Positions 49,898 through 59,901 of a DNA stretch of 59,940 bases are shown here, piece by piece. The DNA lies in IMG/VR virus record IMGVR_UViG_3300032289_000580, positions 1-59,940 of that record; one strand, 5' to 3'. The position numbers and the translations under genes were made by a program. Position 1 is the stretch's first letter, and each line of letters opens with the position of its first letter. The notes beneath the pieces were generated by a model, which saw only the letters and a program-made list of their open reading frames with translations, searched no databases and had not been told where the DNA came from. This DNA is from a virus.

Positions 49898-51193
49898 CTA
49901 TTGAATATAAACTTTTTCTGAGACCCATAGCTGGTACCCCATAAAAGTAATAAGTTCAATTCCAAATTCACTCTCTTCTACCACCTTTAAGTACTTCTCA
50001 TGATAAGGGTATTTACAAAGGAAAAGCTTATTATGACCTATAGCAAATGGGACCAAAGTAGGAAATGTTCGTAGATACTCTACTAATCCATCCATTACTC
50101 CTAGCCAATGTGGATGTGTAATATCATCTAATATCACTATGCCTGTATCACTAACATATTTTTCTGCCAACTTTAAGTCATTAAGTGTATGTGTCTTTGT
50201 ATGCCCGCCATCTATAGAAAAATATCTAATAGATCCTGGCTTTATTAAAGAGGAAATTTCTGACTGTGTTTTGCCTGAAGTTGAATCACCTTTAATAATA
50301 TTAACCTTTTTGCCTTTAAAGTTATCGTATTTTTTTAAGTTATCTTTAAATATATCAGTAGAACCTTGACCACCATTAGAGTCACTATTAAGATGTTGAT
50401 CTTCAAATATATCTATAGCATATGAATTTTCCTCTGTCTCAATCATGTTTCTAAGAAGAAGGAAGAAGCGTCCCATATAAACTCCAATTTCTGCTACCCC
50501 TCCTTCTTTATTCCAATTAACATTAAGGACTTTCATAAATTCTGGTAGGGTTCTTACAACCCATCCAGGAACTTTAGTAAAACCATCATTAAGATATTTA
50601 TCGTAATCTGATTCGATTATATCTTCACCAATCCCCATAAAATCTAAATTTGTTTTAACTGATGAAGAGTATATTGTTGGCATTGCTATCTTAGAAAGTT
50701 TAGTAAATAACTCTTGACTTTCATCTTGTCTTCCTACCCACCAAGCACATACCGCTTTTTGAAATGTTAAACAAAAATCTCCTGGGTAATCAACACCTAC
50801 TGGAAGCGGTGCATGATTTCCTGATAATTTATAAAGACCAACTTCTGCATAAGTATATGCTTGCTGCCAATTTTTATTTCTTTCGCTATAACGAGAAAGT
50901 AAAAACCATGCTTCAGGTCTTCCTGGTTGATATGCAGCGGCCTTTAAGAAAAGATTTTCTACTGTAGCCTGTCTATTCTTTTGATTTTCAAAACAATTGG
51001 CTGATTTTAATAATGATGCATATACATACTCTGGGTGTGAATAATATCCATACTCTGCCGCTCTTAAATAAAATGAAATGGCGGCAGCTGTTTGTCCTAC
51101 AAGTTCATACTCTGTAGCAATACTAAAGCAAAGCTTTGGATTAAATGGGTCGGTACTTAGTTTTTCAACTAATTCATTTATAACATCAAACAC
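49898..51193 (-). CDS. TPR-repeat protein with SAM-dependent methyltransferase domain
   Basis: A GTG start at 51193 is chosen (MFDVINELVEKLSTDPFNPK) because GAAGAGG lies 6 bases upstream; a TTG at 51208 is the alternative. Residues 1-170 are TPR-like helices (AAAISFYLRAAEYGYYSHPE, AYTYAEVGLYKLSGNHAPLP). Residues about 215-390 look like a class I methyltransferase of the Methyltransf_24/CmcI type: GGVAEIGVYMGRF, SYAIDIFED, YFSIDGGHTKTHTLNDL, and IVILDDITHP. It overlaps the propeller gene by 8 bases. The target is probably a sugar or protein in the fibre block; no substrate is visible. Confidence 0.82.
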   Translation of the reverse strand: MFDVINELVEKLSTDPFNPKLCFSIATEYELVGQTAAAISFYLRAAEYGYYSHPEYVYASLLKSANCFENQKNRQATVENLFLKAAAYQPGRPEAWFLLSRYSERNKNWQQAYTYAEVGLYKLSGNHAPLPVGVDYPGDFCLTFQKAVCAWWVGRQDESQELFTKLSKIAMPTIYSSSVKTNLDFMGIGEDIIESDYDKYLNDGFTKVPGWVVRTLPEFMKVLNVNWNKEGGVAEIGVYMGRFFLLLRNMIETEENSYAIDIFEDQHLNSDSNGGQGSTDIFKDNLKKYDNFKGKKVNIIKGDSTSGKTQSEISSLIKPGSIRYFSIDGGHTKTHTLNDLKLAEKYVSDTGIVILDDITHPHWLGVMDGLVEYLRTFPTLVPFAIGHNKLFLCKYPYHEKYLKVVEESEFGIELITFMGYQLWVSEKVYIQ

Positions 51194-52184
51194 TGATAGC
51201 CTCTTCAATCATGTTATCTATTAAATCTCCTGGGACCTTTAAAACAAAAGCTGCATTGTCTACATAACCAAATGTGATTAGAAGGTCTTCTTCTAATTGT
51301 GCTGCTCCAGCACAAAATTCTATTTGCCCATCTAGAAAAGACCAACATTCTTTAGACATTCCTTGAAGCACAAATTGTTCATCCCATACGCATAATCTAT
51401 GACGATAAGTAGCATTTTTTTGTTTCATATAATTTTTATATAGAACAACTTCATGTGTAATGGCAATATACTTATCTTTCCATTTAATAACTTGTGATCC
51501 ACCACGCTGATCAGAATTAATAGCATTGCCTTCTTCGTGAGATAATTGCTCACATTTGGCTTCTTTAGGATCAGCTTTAACTACCTCTGTAGGAGATGTC
51601 CATTTAATATATTGAAACTCTCTATCTAAAATAGGCATCCAATTTTTTTCACAATAAGAGTTTTCATCTATTGGTGCTGGAATTCTAATACGTGATATTT
51701 CTTCTGCCGTCCAATTGTCTTTATCAATTTTTAATTCTGATAATTCCATACGACCAACTCCGTTAGTTGTTGTATCTCTGCGAACTCCTGTGGCATAATA
51801 TTTGCCATCCCATTTAACAAGTCTGGCATCTTCTAAACCAACAAATGTCCATATTGGCTTAACATCTAATTTATTAGTATCAATCAATGTCCAGTTAATT
51901 ATATTTAAATCTTTATCAAGGCGGCAAAGATAGTTAGCAGTTACTAATCTTTGATCTTCTTCTGGATGTAAATATGCTAATGGTCCCCATACGCTAGGAA
52001 ATCTTTGATCATTTTCAGAATGATATAAAGTATAGTTTATGTGTCTTAATATACATAGTATATCTCCATCATCATCTATAAAGATAGAGGGGTTCATTAA
52101 TCCTGTCCCGCCCGTTTCTTCGGCGGGAATAATAAGAGGAACTAATTTTCCTCCATTAGATATTGATCTTTGTACTAGATTCAT
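51186..52184 (-). CDS. Five-bladed beta-propeller protein (glycoside hydrolase/phosphorylase-like)
   Basis: The 332-residue protein has the signatures of GH43/GH130-type propellers: MNPSIFIDDDGDILCILR near residue 30, FVGLEDARLVKWDGKYY near 115-130, CEKNWMPI, and INSDQRGGSQVIKWKDKY with FCAGAAQLEEDLLITFGY at the end. No signal peptide is seen. The fold binds or cleaves mannosides, arabinosides or similar. Coupling with a methyltransferase in a fibre block suggests glycan modification or remodelling. The catalytic acids are not certain from sequence. A TAGAAT 7 bases before the ATG may also make this leaderless. Confidence 0.75.
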   Translation of the reverse strand: MNLVQRSISNGGKLVPLIIPAEETGGTGLMNPSIFIDDDGDILCILRHINYTLYHSENDQRFPSVWGPLAYLHPEEDQRLVTANYLCRLDKDLNIINWTLIDTNKLDVKPIWTFVGLEDARLVKWDGKYYATGVRRDTTTNGVGRMELSELKIDKDNWTAEEISRIRIPAPIDENSYCEKNWMPILDREFQYIKWTSPTEVVKADPKEAKCEQLSHEEGNAINSDQRGGSQVIKWKDKYIAITHEVVLYKNYMKQKNATYRHRLCVWDEQFVLQGMSKECWSFLDGQIEFCAGAAQLEEDLLITFGYVDNAAFVLKVPGDLIDNMIEEAISV

Positions 52185-52228
52185 AGTACCTATTCTACTA
52201 TTTTAAATAAGCAATGTAAATGCTATTT

Positions 52229-54565
52229 TTATTCAACTTGTGAGCGGGCATAGCGAACAATTGTTATTCCAGATCCGCCATTTCCGCCACCATTGCTAGT
52301 TCCATTAGAGGATCCATTATATCCTCCTCCGCCACCACCACCTCCAGTATTTGCAGTACCATTTACTCCTCTAGCATTAAGTGATCCTGCACCGCCACCG
52401 CCCCTGCCTCCAGCTCCTTGTGTACCATTATATGAATTGCCTCCTCCACCACCGCCATAATAATAAGTTCCACTTACATTTTCTCCAGTTCCAGTTGCTG
52501 CGCCCCATGAAGAATAAGAGGTAGAGCCATTTCCACCAGCTCCTCCTACATTTATTCCTGAATTTGCGCCAACAGCACCAGTTCCACCACCTCCACCTCC
52601 TGCACGTCCATCACTTGAAGCGTCTCCTCCAGCAAAACCCTGTGTTACAGTTTTGTCAGAGGATGATCCTGAATTTGGTGGGTAAGATGGTGAATAGTAA
52701 CCATACCCTCCACCACTTGGTCCAGTGTTATAGCCTCCCCCTCCACCATAACCTTGTCCAAAATTTCCTCCAACAGCTGTTGTTCTTCCAGTAAACGTTG
52801 TACCTGTTCCAGCACTTGGAGGATATGTATTATTTGTTCCACCTGCGCCAATTGTAACTTGATAATTTCCACTAGCTAAAGATTGAGATGCAGAATAAAC
52901 TAGTCCTCCAGATCCGCCTCCTCCTGGATTTTGCCAACCTGCTGAATATCCTGGATCTGCATAATATAGAGAAGCTCCACCTGATCCTCCCCCACCTAAC
53001 ATTAAGACATCAGCAGTAACTGTTCCTCCAGAAACTGCAAGTGTTCCATTGCCAGTAAATGTTCTGTAATAATAAGTTGCATCAGATGCTAGTGTTCCTC
53101 CATTTACAGCAGGTAAAGGTTTTGGTGTTATTGAATTACTTGAAGATGATGCCGAAGATGTTCCAAATTTATTTGTTGCAGATATTGTAAATGTATAGGC
53201 TGTATTTGCTGCAAAAGTTCCAGTTACAGATAGTGGGCTTGAGGTTCCTGAAGTAGAAAGGGCAATAGAAGGGCTTGAGGTTGTTGTATAAGATGTAATT
53301 GAAGCGTTACCAGTAGTACCTGCTGTAAAAGGAATAGACACAGTTGTTGCATTGGTAATAGATGCTGTTCCGATAGTAGGAGTTCCAGGTACTGCAAATA
53401 CTAATGAGTTAGAAGCACTAGAAGCAGTTGAAATTCCATTAGCATTAGTTGCTCTAACTGTATAAGTTCTTGTACCTGCAACTGTTTCTGTCACAACAAT
53501 TGGTGATGAGGCGCCAGTATTTGATGCTCCAGAAGAAGAAGTAACTGTATAGCTAGTAATAGCAGAATTTCCAGTAGAACCTGCTGTAAATGTTACAGAT
53601 GCTGTTCCATTTCCTGCTGTAGCTGTTCCAATAGTGGGTGCTTGTGGAACTGTAGATGGGGTTAGTGATGTTGAAGCAGATGTAGCTGTTGAGCTTCCAT
53701 TAGCGTTATTTGCTATTGCCGTAAAAGTATAAGATGTTCCTGATGTAAGGCCAGGAACCGTTACTGGTGATGTTCCAGTTGCACTTAAGGATCCAGGAGA
53801 AGATGTAACGGTAAATCCTGAAACTGCTTTTCCACCTGTTGCGTTTGCGGTAACTGGAACAGACGCAGATGTTGTTGATCCAAATGCTACTCCAGTTACA
53901 TTTGTTGGAGATCCAATTGTTGGTGTTTGCGGAACTGTAGTTGTAGTTGCTGAATTAGATGCAGATGATGCAAGTGCATTACCATATCCATTTGTTGCAG
54001 TAACTGTAAAAGTAGCTGATGTGCCAACTGGAATATTTTCTACTACAATTGGTGATGAAGATCCAGATCCAGAATATCCACCAGCGGTAGATGTGGCTGT
54101 ATATGAAGATGCCAAACCTCCACCAGATGCTGGTGTAAATGTTACTGAAACTGCTCCATTGTTATATGCACGAGATGTTCCTACATCTGTTGCTGTGCCA
54201 ATAGTTGCAGATAATGGAATTACACCAAGCTGTGACCAGCCTACTGCTGTATAAACTTCAATATATCCAGTTTGAGTATTTGAATAAATTTGTCCTAATG
54301 ATGGAGATCCTGGACGAGATGCAGTATTACCTACTGCATATGTTCCAGGTAATCCAGCTAATGTTGCGGGGGCATAAGTAGTACCAGAGGCTGAATATAA
54401 TATTTGTCCTGATGTAGGAGAGGTTGTTGTTCCTGTTCCGCCAAATTGTGTAGCAATTGAAGAAGTTGAATCTACATTTCCAGATGCGTCAGATACGAGG
54501 GGGCCAGCAGAGGTAATACCTGCTACCTGAAGTTTATTTTTAACTTTAAAATCTTTGTTTGCCAA
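52229..54565 (-). CDS. Large fibre: FN3-like repeats plus glycine-rich adhesin domain
   Basis: The 778-residue protein starts at a TTG (MANKDFKVKNKLQVAG), the only plausible initiator since the next ATG lies far inside. Residues 80-120 have the RPGSPSLGQIYSNTQTGYIEVY segment also found in the sister fibres. Four to five FN3-like units follow (about 125-490), each with YTVTS/YTFTATN strands and VPQAPTIGTAT linkers. A glycine-rich module occupies about 500-778 and ends GGSGITIVRYARSQVE. It is probably a modular receptor-binding fibre. Repetition within the FN3 region could allow recombination. Confidence 0.8.
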   Translation of the reverse strand: MANKDFKVKNKLQVAGITSAGPLVSDASGNVDSTSSIATQFGGTGTTTSPTSGQILYSASGTTYAPATLAGLPGTYAVGNTASRPGSPSLGQIYSNTQTGYIEVYTAVGWSQLGVIPLSATIGTATDVGTSRAYNNGAVSVTFTPASGGGLASSYTATSTAGGYSGSGSSSPIVVENIPVGTSATFTVTATNGYGNALASSASNSATTTTVPQTPTIGSPTNVTGVAFGSTTSASVPVTANATGGKAVSGFTVTSSPGSLSATGTSPVTVPGLTSGTSYTFTAIANNANGSSTATSASTSLTPSTVPQAPTIGTATAGNGTASVTFTAGSTGNSAITSYTVTSSSGASNTGASSPIVVTETVAGTRTYTVRATNANGISTASSASNSLVFAVPGTPTIGTASITNATTVSIPFTAGTTGNASITSYTTTSSPSIALSTSGTSSPLSVTGTFAANTAYTFTISATNKFGTSSASSSSNSITPKPLPAVNGGTLASDATYYYRTFTGNGTLAVSGGTVTADVLMLGGGGSGGASLYYADPGYSAGWQNPGGGGSGGLVYSASQSLASGNYQVTIGAGGTNNTYPPSAGTGTTFTGRTTAVGGNFGQGYGGGGGYNTGPSGGGYGYYSPSYPPNSGSSSDKTVTQGFAGGDASSDGRAGGGGGGTGAVGANSGINVGGAGGNGSTSYSSWGAATGTGENVSGTYYYGGGGGGNSYNGTQGAGGRGGGGAGSLNARGVNGTANTGGGGGGGGYNGSSNGTSNGGGNGGSGITIVRYARSQVE

Positions 54566-54598
54566 TTTGGTTCACTATCCCCTTATTGATATGTATTA

Positions 54599-54607
54599 AT
54601 TATAGCA
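54599..54607 (-). promoter_or_regulatory. Extended -10 promoter TGCTATAAT before the 52229-54565 fibre gene
   Basis: TGCTATAAT on the minus strand begins an approximately 27-base leader carrying AGGGGATA and the TTG start. The same order, with TGATATAAT and AGGGGATA, occurs before the 59386-59868 gene, indicating a duplicated upstream unit. Confidence 0.6.
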
Positions 54608-54632
54608 TTAAATTATTAATATATCTAAGTAT

Positions 54633-56996
54633 TTATATTAGATATCTTATAATTACTATTCCTGAACCGCCAGCTCCATAAGCTCCTAATCCACCGCCAC
54701 CAGTATTTAACATTCCAGACGCATCAGTAAAATCACCACCGCCGCCTAAACCACCTGTTGCTGTTCCTGTTGCTGTCCAACCTAGTCCAGCGCCACCACC
54801 TGCATAGTAACCGTTATCACCTGTTCCAGTTACGGTTGCCCAAGAAGAATATGTGTTAACGCCATTTCCTCCATTTCCAGGTGTATTCAAGCTGTTTCCA
54901 GCGTCTGCACCAGCAGCGCCAGCGCCTCCGCCACCACCACCTGAGAGAACACTATTGCTATTACGTTTACCTAAGCCACCTTGATTTCCTTGACCAGAAG
55001 TTCCGTTTGCTCTAGCATTAGAATCAATGCCTCCACCACCACCTGAGCCTCCTGCTACACCATTATCTAAAGCACCAGGCTCACCACTAGCAGGATTATC
55101 GTAACCACCGCCACCGCCGCCTACAGCTGCGGTAGTTAAAGCAAATCGTGAATTGCTACCATTTAAACCTTGACCAGATGAAAGTGCTGCACCAGCACCA
55201 ACAGTTACTGCGTAATTATCAGAAGCAAGTGATTGAGAAGAAAGATAAACAAGTCCTCCTGCACCTCCACCACCGCCACCGCCAGAATTACCACCGCTAC
55301 CACCACCAGCAACAATAAGAGCATCTGCTGTTATAGATGTTGTTGGGGTAAATGTTCCAGATGATAAAAATGTATGATAAAGATATGATCCATCGGTTGT
55401 AATAGCTCCACCAGTTGCTTTTGGAACTGGAAAAGATGTATAAGCTGTTCCGCTTGAAGTGAATGCATGATAATAATATCCACCAGAAGATGCAATTATA
55501 TTTCCACCTGTTATTTTTTGAGTTGCGCTTTGATAACGTAATATAACTAAACCAGATGCTCCACTTTTACCTCCGCCTCCGCCTGATCCAGTATTAATGG
55601 TTCCATCTGTTCCTTGAATAGATCCCTCTACTCCATGTCCACCATTTCCACCGCCACCTAGACCTCCAGTTGCTGGAGTTGCAACATTTGTTGTCCAATA
55701 TGAAAGCCCACCTCCTCCGCCAGCAATATATCCTCCAGAACCTAAGCCTGTTGCTGATAGCCAAGTAGACCAAGTATTTAAACCATTACCTCCATTTCCG
55801 CCTTTAAAAGGATTGCTTGATGTGGCATTAGATCCTGCTGCTCCTGCTCCACCACCGCCTCCGCCAAAAAAGTTAGAAATACCTGATTGTGGTAACCATC
55901 CTGAACCTCCGCTATTTCCATATCCTGTTCCGCCAACAGATGTTTGTGTTGAAGCTCCTCCAGCATAATAACCAGGTGAAGCGGAGTGCCACTGTGTTCC
56001 ACCTCCACCACCAGATCCTCCAGAATTGCCAACATTTGGATCAAAACCTCCACGTCCAGATCCTCCACCAACAGCAGGAGTCAGAGAGCCAAATGTTGAA
56101 TTGCTTCCATTATTTCCTGTGCCAACTGCTCCTCCAGCTCCGACTGCAACTGCGAATGATGTTGATAATGCTAAAGATTGAGATGTAGCATAGAAAACTC
56201 CACCTGCGCCTCCTCCGCCTGTATTAAGACTTCCTCCACCACCAGCTATTATTAAAACATCAACTGACAGCGTATCTGCAGGAGTTACACTACTGCTTGC
56301 GCTACTTGCTGCAGAAGTTCCATTTGCATTAGTTGCAGTTACAGTAAAAGTATAAGATGTACCATTAGTAAGTCCAGTAACTAAAATAGGACTTGATGAA
56401 CCATTTGCTGTAATGTTTCCTGGGCTTGATGTAACTGTATAACCACTTATCGATGATCCACCCGTAGCGCCAGCTGTAAAAGCCACTGAAACTTGTGCAT
56501 TTCCTGCAGTAACTGCTCCAATTGTAGGTGCTTGTGGAACTGTCGTTGCAGTAACACCTGATGAGGCAGAACTTGCAGAAGATGATCCTGTATTATTTGT
56601 AGCAGAAACTGTGTATGTATATTGTGTACTAGATGATAATCCAGTAATTGTAATTGGAGTTGATGTTCCTGTAAATGTGGCGGGAGATGTAGTAGGTGTT
56701 GGAGTTACTGTATATATTGCAGGAAAACCAAATGTTTCTGTAGCTGGAGTAAATGCAATAGATGCTTGTCCATTATTGTATGCCCGCCCATTTCCTTGAT
56801 TTGTTGCAACAACAGAAGTTGGTACACCTGGCGCATTTATATTAGTTAATACATACCAAGAACCATTCTGATAAATCTGCAATGCGCCCACTGTTGTATT
56901 AAAATAAATAAATCCATTGTTTACAGCAGATGGGCGATCTGCAGTAGTTCCTGATGGATATATAAAAGTATTTTTCTTTGAGAAGTTAGATGTCAT
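54633..56996 (-). CDS. Large fibre with FN3-like repeats and two glycine-rich modules
   Basis: The 787-residue protein starts MTSNFSKKNTFIYPSGTTAD and has the YFNTTVGALQIYQNGSWY segment near residue 32. Two FN3-like units lie at about 55-245, followed by glycine-rich module 1 (about 247-495, ending GASGLVILRYQSATQK). After a short double YYYHAFTSSG / YLYHTFLSSGTFTP linker comes module 2 (about 560-787, ending GIVIIRYLI). The whole layout repeats that of the gene upstream (56996-59386), pointing to duplication. It overlaps that gene by one base. Confidence 0.8.
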   Translation of the reverse strand: MTSNFSKKNTFIYPSGTTADRPSAVNNGFIYFNTTVGALQIYQNGSWYVLTNINAPGVPTSVVATNQGNGRAYNNGQASIAFTPATETFGFPAIYTVTPTPTTSPATFTGTSTPITITGLSSSTQYTYTVSATNNTGSSSASSASSGVTATTVPQAPTIGAVTAGNAQVSVAFTAGATGGSSISGYTVTSSPGNITANGSSSPILVTGLTNGTSYTFTVTATNANGTSAASSASSSVTPADTLSVDVLIIAGGGGSLNTGGGGAGGVFYATSQSLALSTSFAVAVGAGGAVGTGNNGSNSTFGSLTPAVGGGSGRGGFDPNVGNSGGSGGGGGTQWHSASPGYYAGGASTQTSVGGTGYGNSGGSGWLPQSGISNFFGGGGGGAGAAGSNATSSNPFKGGNGGNGLNTWSTWLSATGLGSGGYIAGGGGGLSYWTTNVATPATGGLGGGGNGGHGVEGSIQGTDGTINTGSGGGGGKSGASGLVILRYQSATQKITGGNIIASSGGYYYHAFTSSGTAYTSFPVPKATGGAITTDGSYLYHTFLSSGTFTPTTSITADALIVAGGGSGGNSGGGGGGGAGGLVYLSSQSLASDNYAVTVGAGAALSSGQGLNGSNSRFALTTAAVGGGGGGYDNPASGEPGALDNGVAGGSGGGGGIDSNARANGTSGQGNQGGLGKRNSNSVLSGGGGGGAGAAGADAGNSLNTPGNGGNGVNTYSSWATVTGTGDNGYYAGGGAGLGWTATGTATGGLGGGGDFTDASGMLNTGGGGLGAYGAGGSGIVIIRYLI

Positions 56997-59386
56997 TAGA
57001 TTGCATACCTCACAATTACAATTCCTGAACCGCCTGCACCACCAGGGTTTGCTCCAGCACCACCGCCTGCGCCACCGCCACCGCCACCAGTGTTTGCTAT
57101 TCCTGAAACTCCTATGAAAGCTGCATTATTACCTCCAGCACCGCCACCTCCAGCACCACCAGCACCGTTGTTTGCTGCATTAATAAAACCTGAGCCACCG
57201 CCACCGCCGCCTGCTATAAATCCATTTACACCTAATCCAGTTGCTGATAACCAAGTTGAATAAGTATTTAAGCCTGCTCCACCTGCTCCAGCGCCAGTTG
57301 CGTTTGAGTTAGCACCTACAGCACCTGCTCCACCACCACCAGCACCAGCGTATGCGGAAAGATCTGGTCCATAACCTCCATTGTTACCTTGTCCTGATGT
57401 TGCGTTACCAATAACACCATTACCAGTTGATCCACCACCTGAACCACCATCTAGTCCTCTAAATGGATTTCCAGTACCAGAACCAGCAACGCCTGCACCG
57501 CCACCGCCACCACCAACCGAAGCAGTTAGTGAAGCAAATTGTGAATTAGTGCCGTTGCTACCTTGTGAAAAACTAGATGTACCAGCAGCGCCAGCACCAC
57601 CAACTGTTATTGTGTAATTAGTTGCAGTTAATGACTGTGAAGTATGAGCAAGCAATCCTCCTGCTCCGCCTCCGCCACCGCCTTTATCGCTAGCGGCGTG
57701 ATAGCCACCACCACCTCCACCAGCAACTACTAATACATCAGCGCTAATAGATTGAGTAGGAGTAAATGTTCCTGATGAAGCAAAAGCGTGATAGTAATAA
57801 GTATTGTCATTAAAAATGACTCCGCCACTTGCTTTTGATGTTGATGCTAGACCTGAACCTATAGAAAATGTTCCTGAAGAAAGAAATGTATGGATTGTAT
57901 TTCCACCCGATGTTGTCACAATTCCGCCAATTGCTTTTTGTGTTGTTCCTGAGTAGCGGGCTATTACAATTCCTGAACCGCCGTTTCCACCAAAGCCATC
58001 AACAGCACCTCCACCGCCACCACCTGAACCAGTGTTTTCAACTGCAGAACCACCAGTTCCTCCAGTTGCAGCAGTTCCATTACCACCGTTATTGCTTCCA
58101 TTGCCTGCTGGACGACCTTGTGCAGCATAACCGCCACCACCACCACCGCCAGCATAAGTTACAGATGAACCTGAAATGTTAACTGTTACACCAGAACCAC
58201 CATTACCTGATGTTTGTGGTGATTTACCATCTTCTCCAACAGAGCCAGCACCTCCGCCGCCACCAGAGTTTAAGTTGGCACCAGGTGTATCACCTTTACC
58301 ACCACGAAATCCTTGGTTAGCAGTTCCATTACCTCCAGCAAATGTGTTATTTCGTGATGCGCCACCACCAGAACCTCCAGCATTAGCAATAGCAGAGTTT
58401 CCACCAGTACCTCCACCTACACCGCCTCCTATTGATGTAATGCTTGAAAAAACTGAATTATTACCAGATGTACCATATCCGCTAGCGCCAGCACCTCCTG
58501 CGCCAACGGTTACTGCAAATGCTGTATTTAATCCCATTGCTAAAGAAGACTCTAGCGATCCACCACCACCAGTATTCGTTACGGATGAACGTAGGCCGCC
58601 AGCGCCTCCACCACCACCCCAGTTATGTCCTCCAGCACCACCTCCAGCAACAACAAGGTAGTCTACGAGCATTGTTGCACTTGGTGTAACAGAACTACTT
58701 GCAGAACTTGCTGCAGATGTTCCATTTGCATTTGTTGCTGTTACTGTAAATGTATAAGATGTTCCATTCGTTAAACCTGTAATAGTAATTGGGCTTGTTC
58801 CAGTTCCTGTAAGTCCATCTGGAGAAGAAGTCGCTGTATATGTAACAGCAGCACCACCAGTTGCACCTGCTGTATATGCTACAGTTGCGCTTGCATCTCC
58901 TGCAGTAACTGCGCCAATTGTAGGTGCCTGTGGCACCGTTGTAGCGGTAACTGAAGATGACGAAGAACTTGCAGAAGATGTTCCTGAGCTATTTGTTGCA
59001 GTAACTGCATATGTATATCCAGTTGATGATTGTAAACCTGTTACAACAATTGGAGAACTTGTTCCACTTGCTGTATATGAACCTGGTGTTGATGTTACAG
59101 TAAAACTTGAGGGAACCCCTCCAGTTTCTGTAACTGGAGAAAATGCTACAGATGCAGATCCATTATTATATGCTCTACCTGTTCCAACATTTGTTGCAAC
59201 AACAGAGTTAGGAGCAGATGGAGCAACAATAGACTGTAATGAATACCATCCACCATTTTGATAAATTTGTAAAGCCCCAACTGTTGTATTAAAATATGTT
59301 GATCCATCTACTGGATTTGCTGGGCGGGAAGCAGTAGTACCTGCTAAATATTTAATACCATTTATAATAGAATAATTAATAGCCAT
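56996..59386 (-). CDS. Large fibre with FN3-like repeats and two glycine-rich modules (paralogue)
   Basis: The 796-residue protein starts MAINYSIINGIKYLAGTTAS and has YFNTTVGALQIYQNGGWYSL near residue 30, two FN3-like units at about 55-240, glycine-rich module 1 (about 242-475) and module 2 (about 545-796, ending GIVIVRYAI). Module openings share ADVLVVAGGGGGG and a QSLTATNYTITVGGAGA strand with their counterparts elsewhere, while the Gly-flanked loops differ. It overlaps the MANKDF-type gene by one base and the next fibre by one base. Confidence 0.8.
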   Translation of the reverse strand: MAINYSIINGIKYLAGTTASRPANPVDGSTYFNTTVGALQIYQNGGWYSLQSIVAPSAPNSVVATNVGTGRAYNNGSASVAFSPVTETGGVPSSFTVTSTPGSYTASGTSSPIVVTGLQSSTGYTYAVTATNSSGTSSASSSSSSVTATTVPQAPTIGAVTAGDASATVAYTAGATGGAAVTYTATSSPDGLTGTGTSPITITGLTNGTSYTFTVTATNANGTSAASSASSSVTPSATMLVDYLVVAGGGAGGHNWGGGGGAGGLRSSVTNTGGGGSLESSLAMGLNTAFAVTVGAGGAGASGYGTSGNNSVFSSITSIGGGVGGGTGGNSAIANAGGSGGGASRNNTFAGGNGTANQGFRGGKGDTPGANLNSGGGGGAGSVGEDGKSPQTSGNGGSGVTVNISGSSVTYAGGGGGGGYAAQGRPAGNGSNNGGNGTAATGGTGGSAVENTGSGGGGGGAVDGFGGNGGSGIVIARYSGTTQKAIGGIVTTSGGNTIHTFLSSGTFSIGSGLASTSKASGGVIFNDNTYYYHAFASSGTFTPTQSISADVLVVAGGGGGGYHAASDKGGGGGGAGGLLAHTSQSLTATNYTITVGGAGAAGTSSFSQGSNGTNSQFASLTASVGGGGGGAGVAGSGTGNPFRGLDGGSGGGSTGNGVIGNATSGQGNNGGYGPDLSAYAGAGGGGAGAVGANSNATGAGAGGAGLNTYSTWLSATGLGVNGFIAGGGGGGSGFINAANNGAGGAGGGGAGGNNAAFIGVSGIANTGGGGGGAGGGAGANPGGAGGSGIVIVRYAI

Positions 59387-59868
59387 TAATTAACCGCCCA
59401 CCCATATGATGATCCAGTATATGTTAATGCTACAGTTGCTGCATTTGAATCAATAATAAGATTTTGAACTGATCCCTGCACTTTATTGCTATTTGGCAAA
59501 ACTGTAATATTATTTGTTAATGCATTATTTGAAGCATCAAAAATATAAATCTGATCACCTGTTGAAGGTGAGGCGGGAAGAGTAAGTGTTCTAGCAGATG
59601 TTGTGTCTACAAAATATTGATTATTTGCAGATAAAGTTACATTAGATGATACAGCAGTAGCTGGCATAGCAACATATGAAGATACTATAGATGACCAAGT
59701 TGCATTGGTTCCGTCCGATTTTAAATATTGTCCATTTGCTGATGTTTGTACTGGAAGTAATGCATTAAGAGCATTAGAGGCTGATGTTTGTCCTGTTCCG
59801 CCCTCTGTTAATGCAAGGGGGGTAGGAATAACAATACTATTCTTTACTTTAAAATCTTTATTTGCCAA
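59386..59868 (-). CDS. Short fibre or fibre-attachment protein (MANKDFKVKN type)
   Basis: The 160-residue protein starts at TTG 59868 with MANKDFKVKN, identical to the N-terminus of the fibre at 52229-54565, followed by LTEGGTGQTSASNALNALLP, a common GGTGQT attachment motif in phage fibres. A small beta domain (about 65-160) closes with SLTYTGSSYGWAVN. The shared N-terminus may be a virion-docking peptide. The AGGGGA lies 13 bases upstream, far for a ribosome binding site. It is the first gene of the fibre operon in this window. Confidence 0.75.
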   Translation of the reverse strand: MANKDFKVKNSIVIPTPLALTEGGTGQTSASNALNALLPVQTSANGQYLKSDGTNATWSSIVSSYVAMPATAVSSNVTLSANNQYFVDTTSARTLTLPASPSTGDQIYIFDASNNALTNNITVLPNSNKVQGSVQNLIIDSNAATVALTYTGSSYGWAVN

Positions 59869-59901
59869 CTCAGTTCACGTATCCCCTAGTTATATATATA
59901 T

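Noticed and set aside
52229-59386. Long open frames on the plus strand and other minus frames within the glycine-rich genes
   Set aside because: They are by-products of biased codons (GGT/GGA, ACT/GCA); they lack ribosome sites and family motifs and conflict with well supported minus-strand genes.
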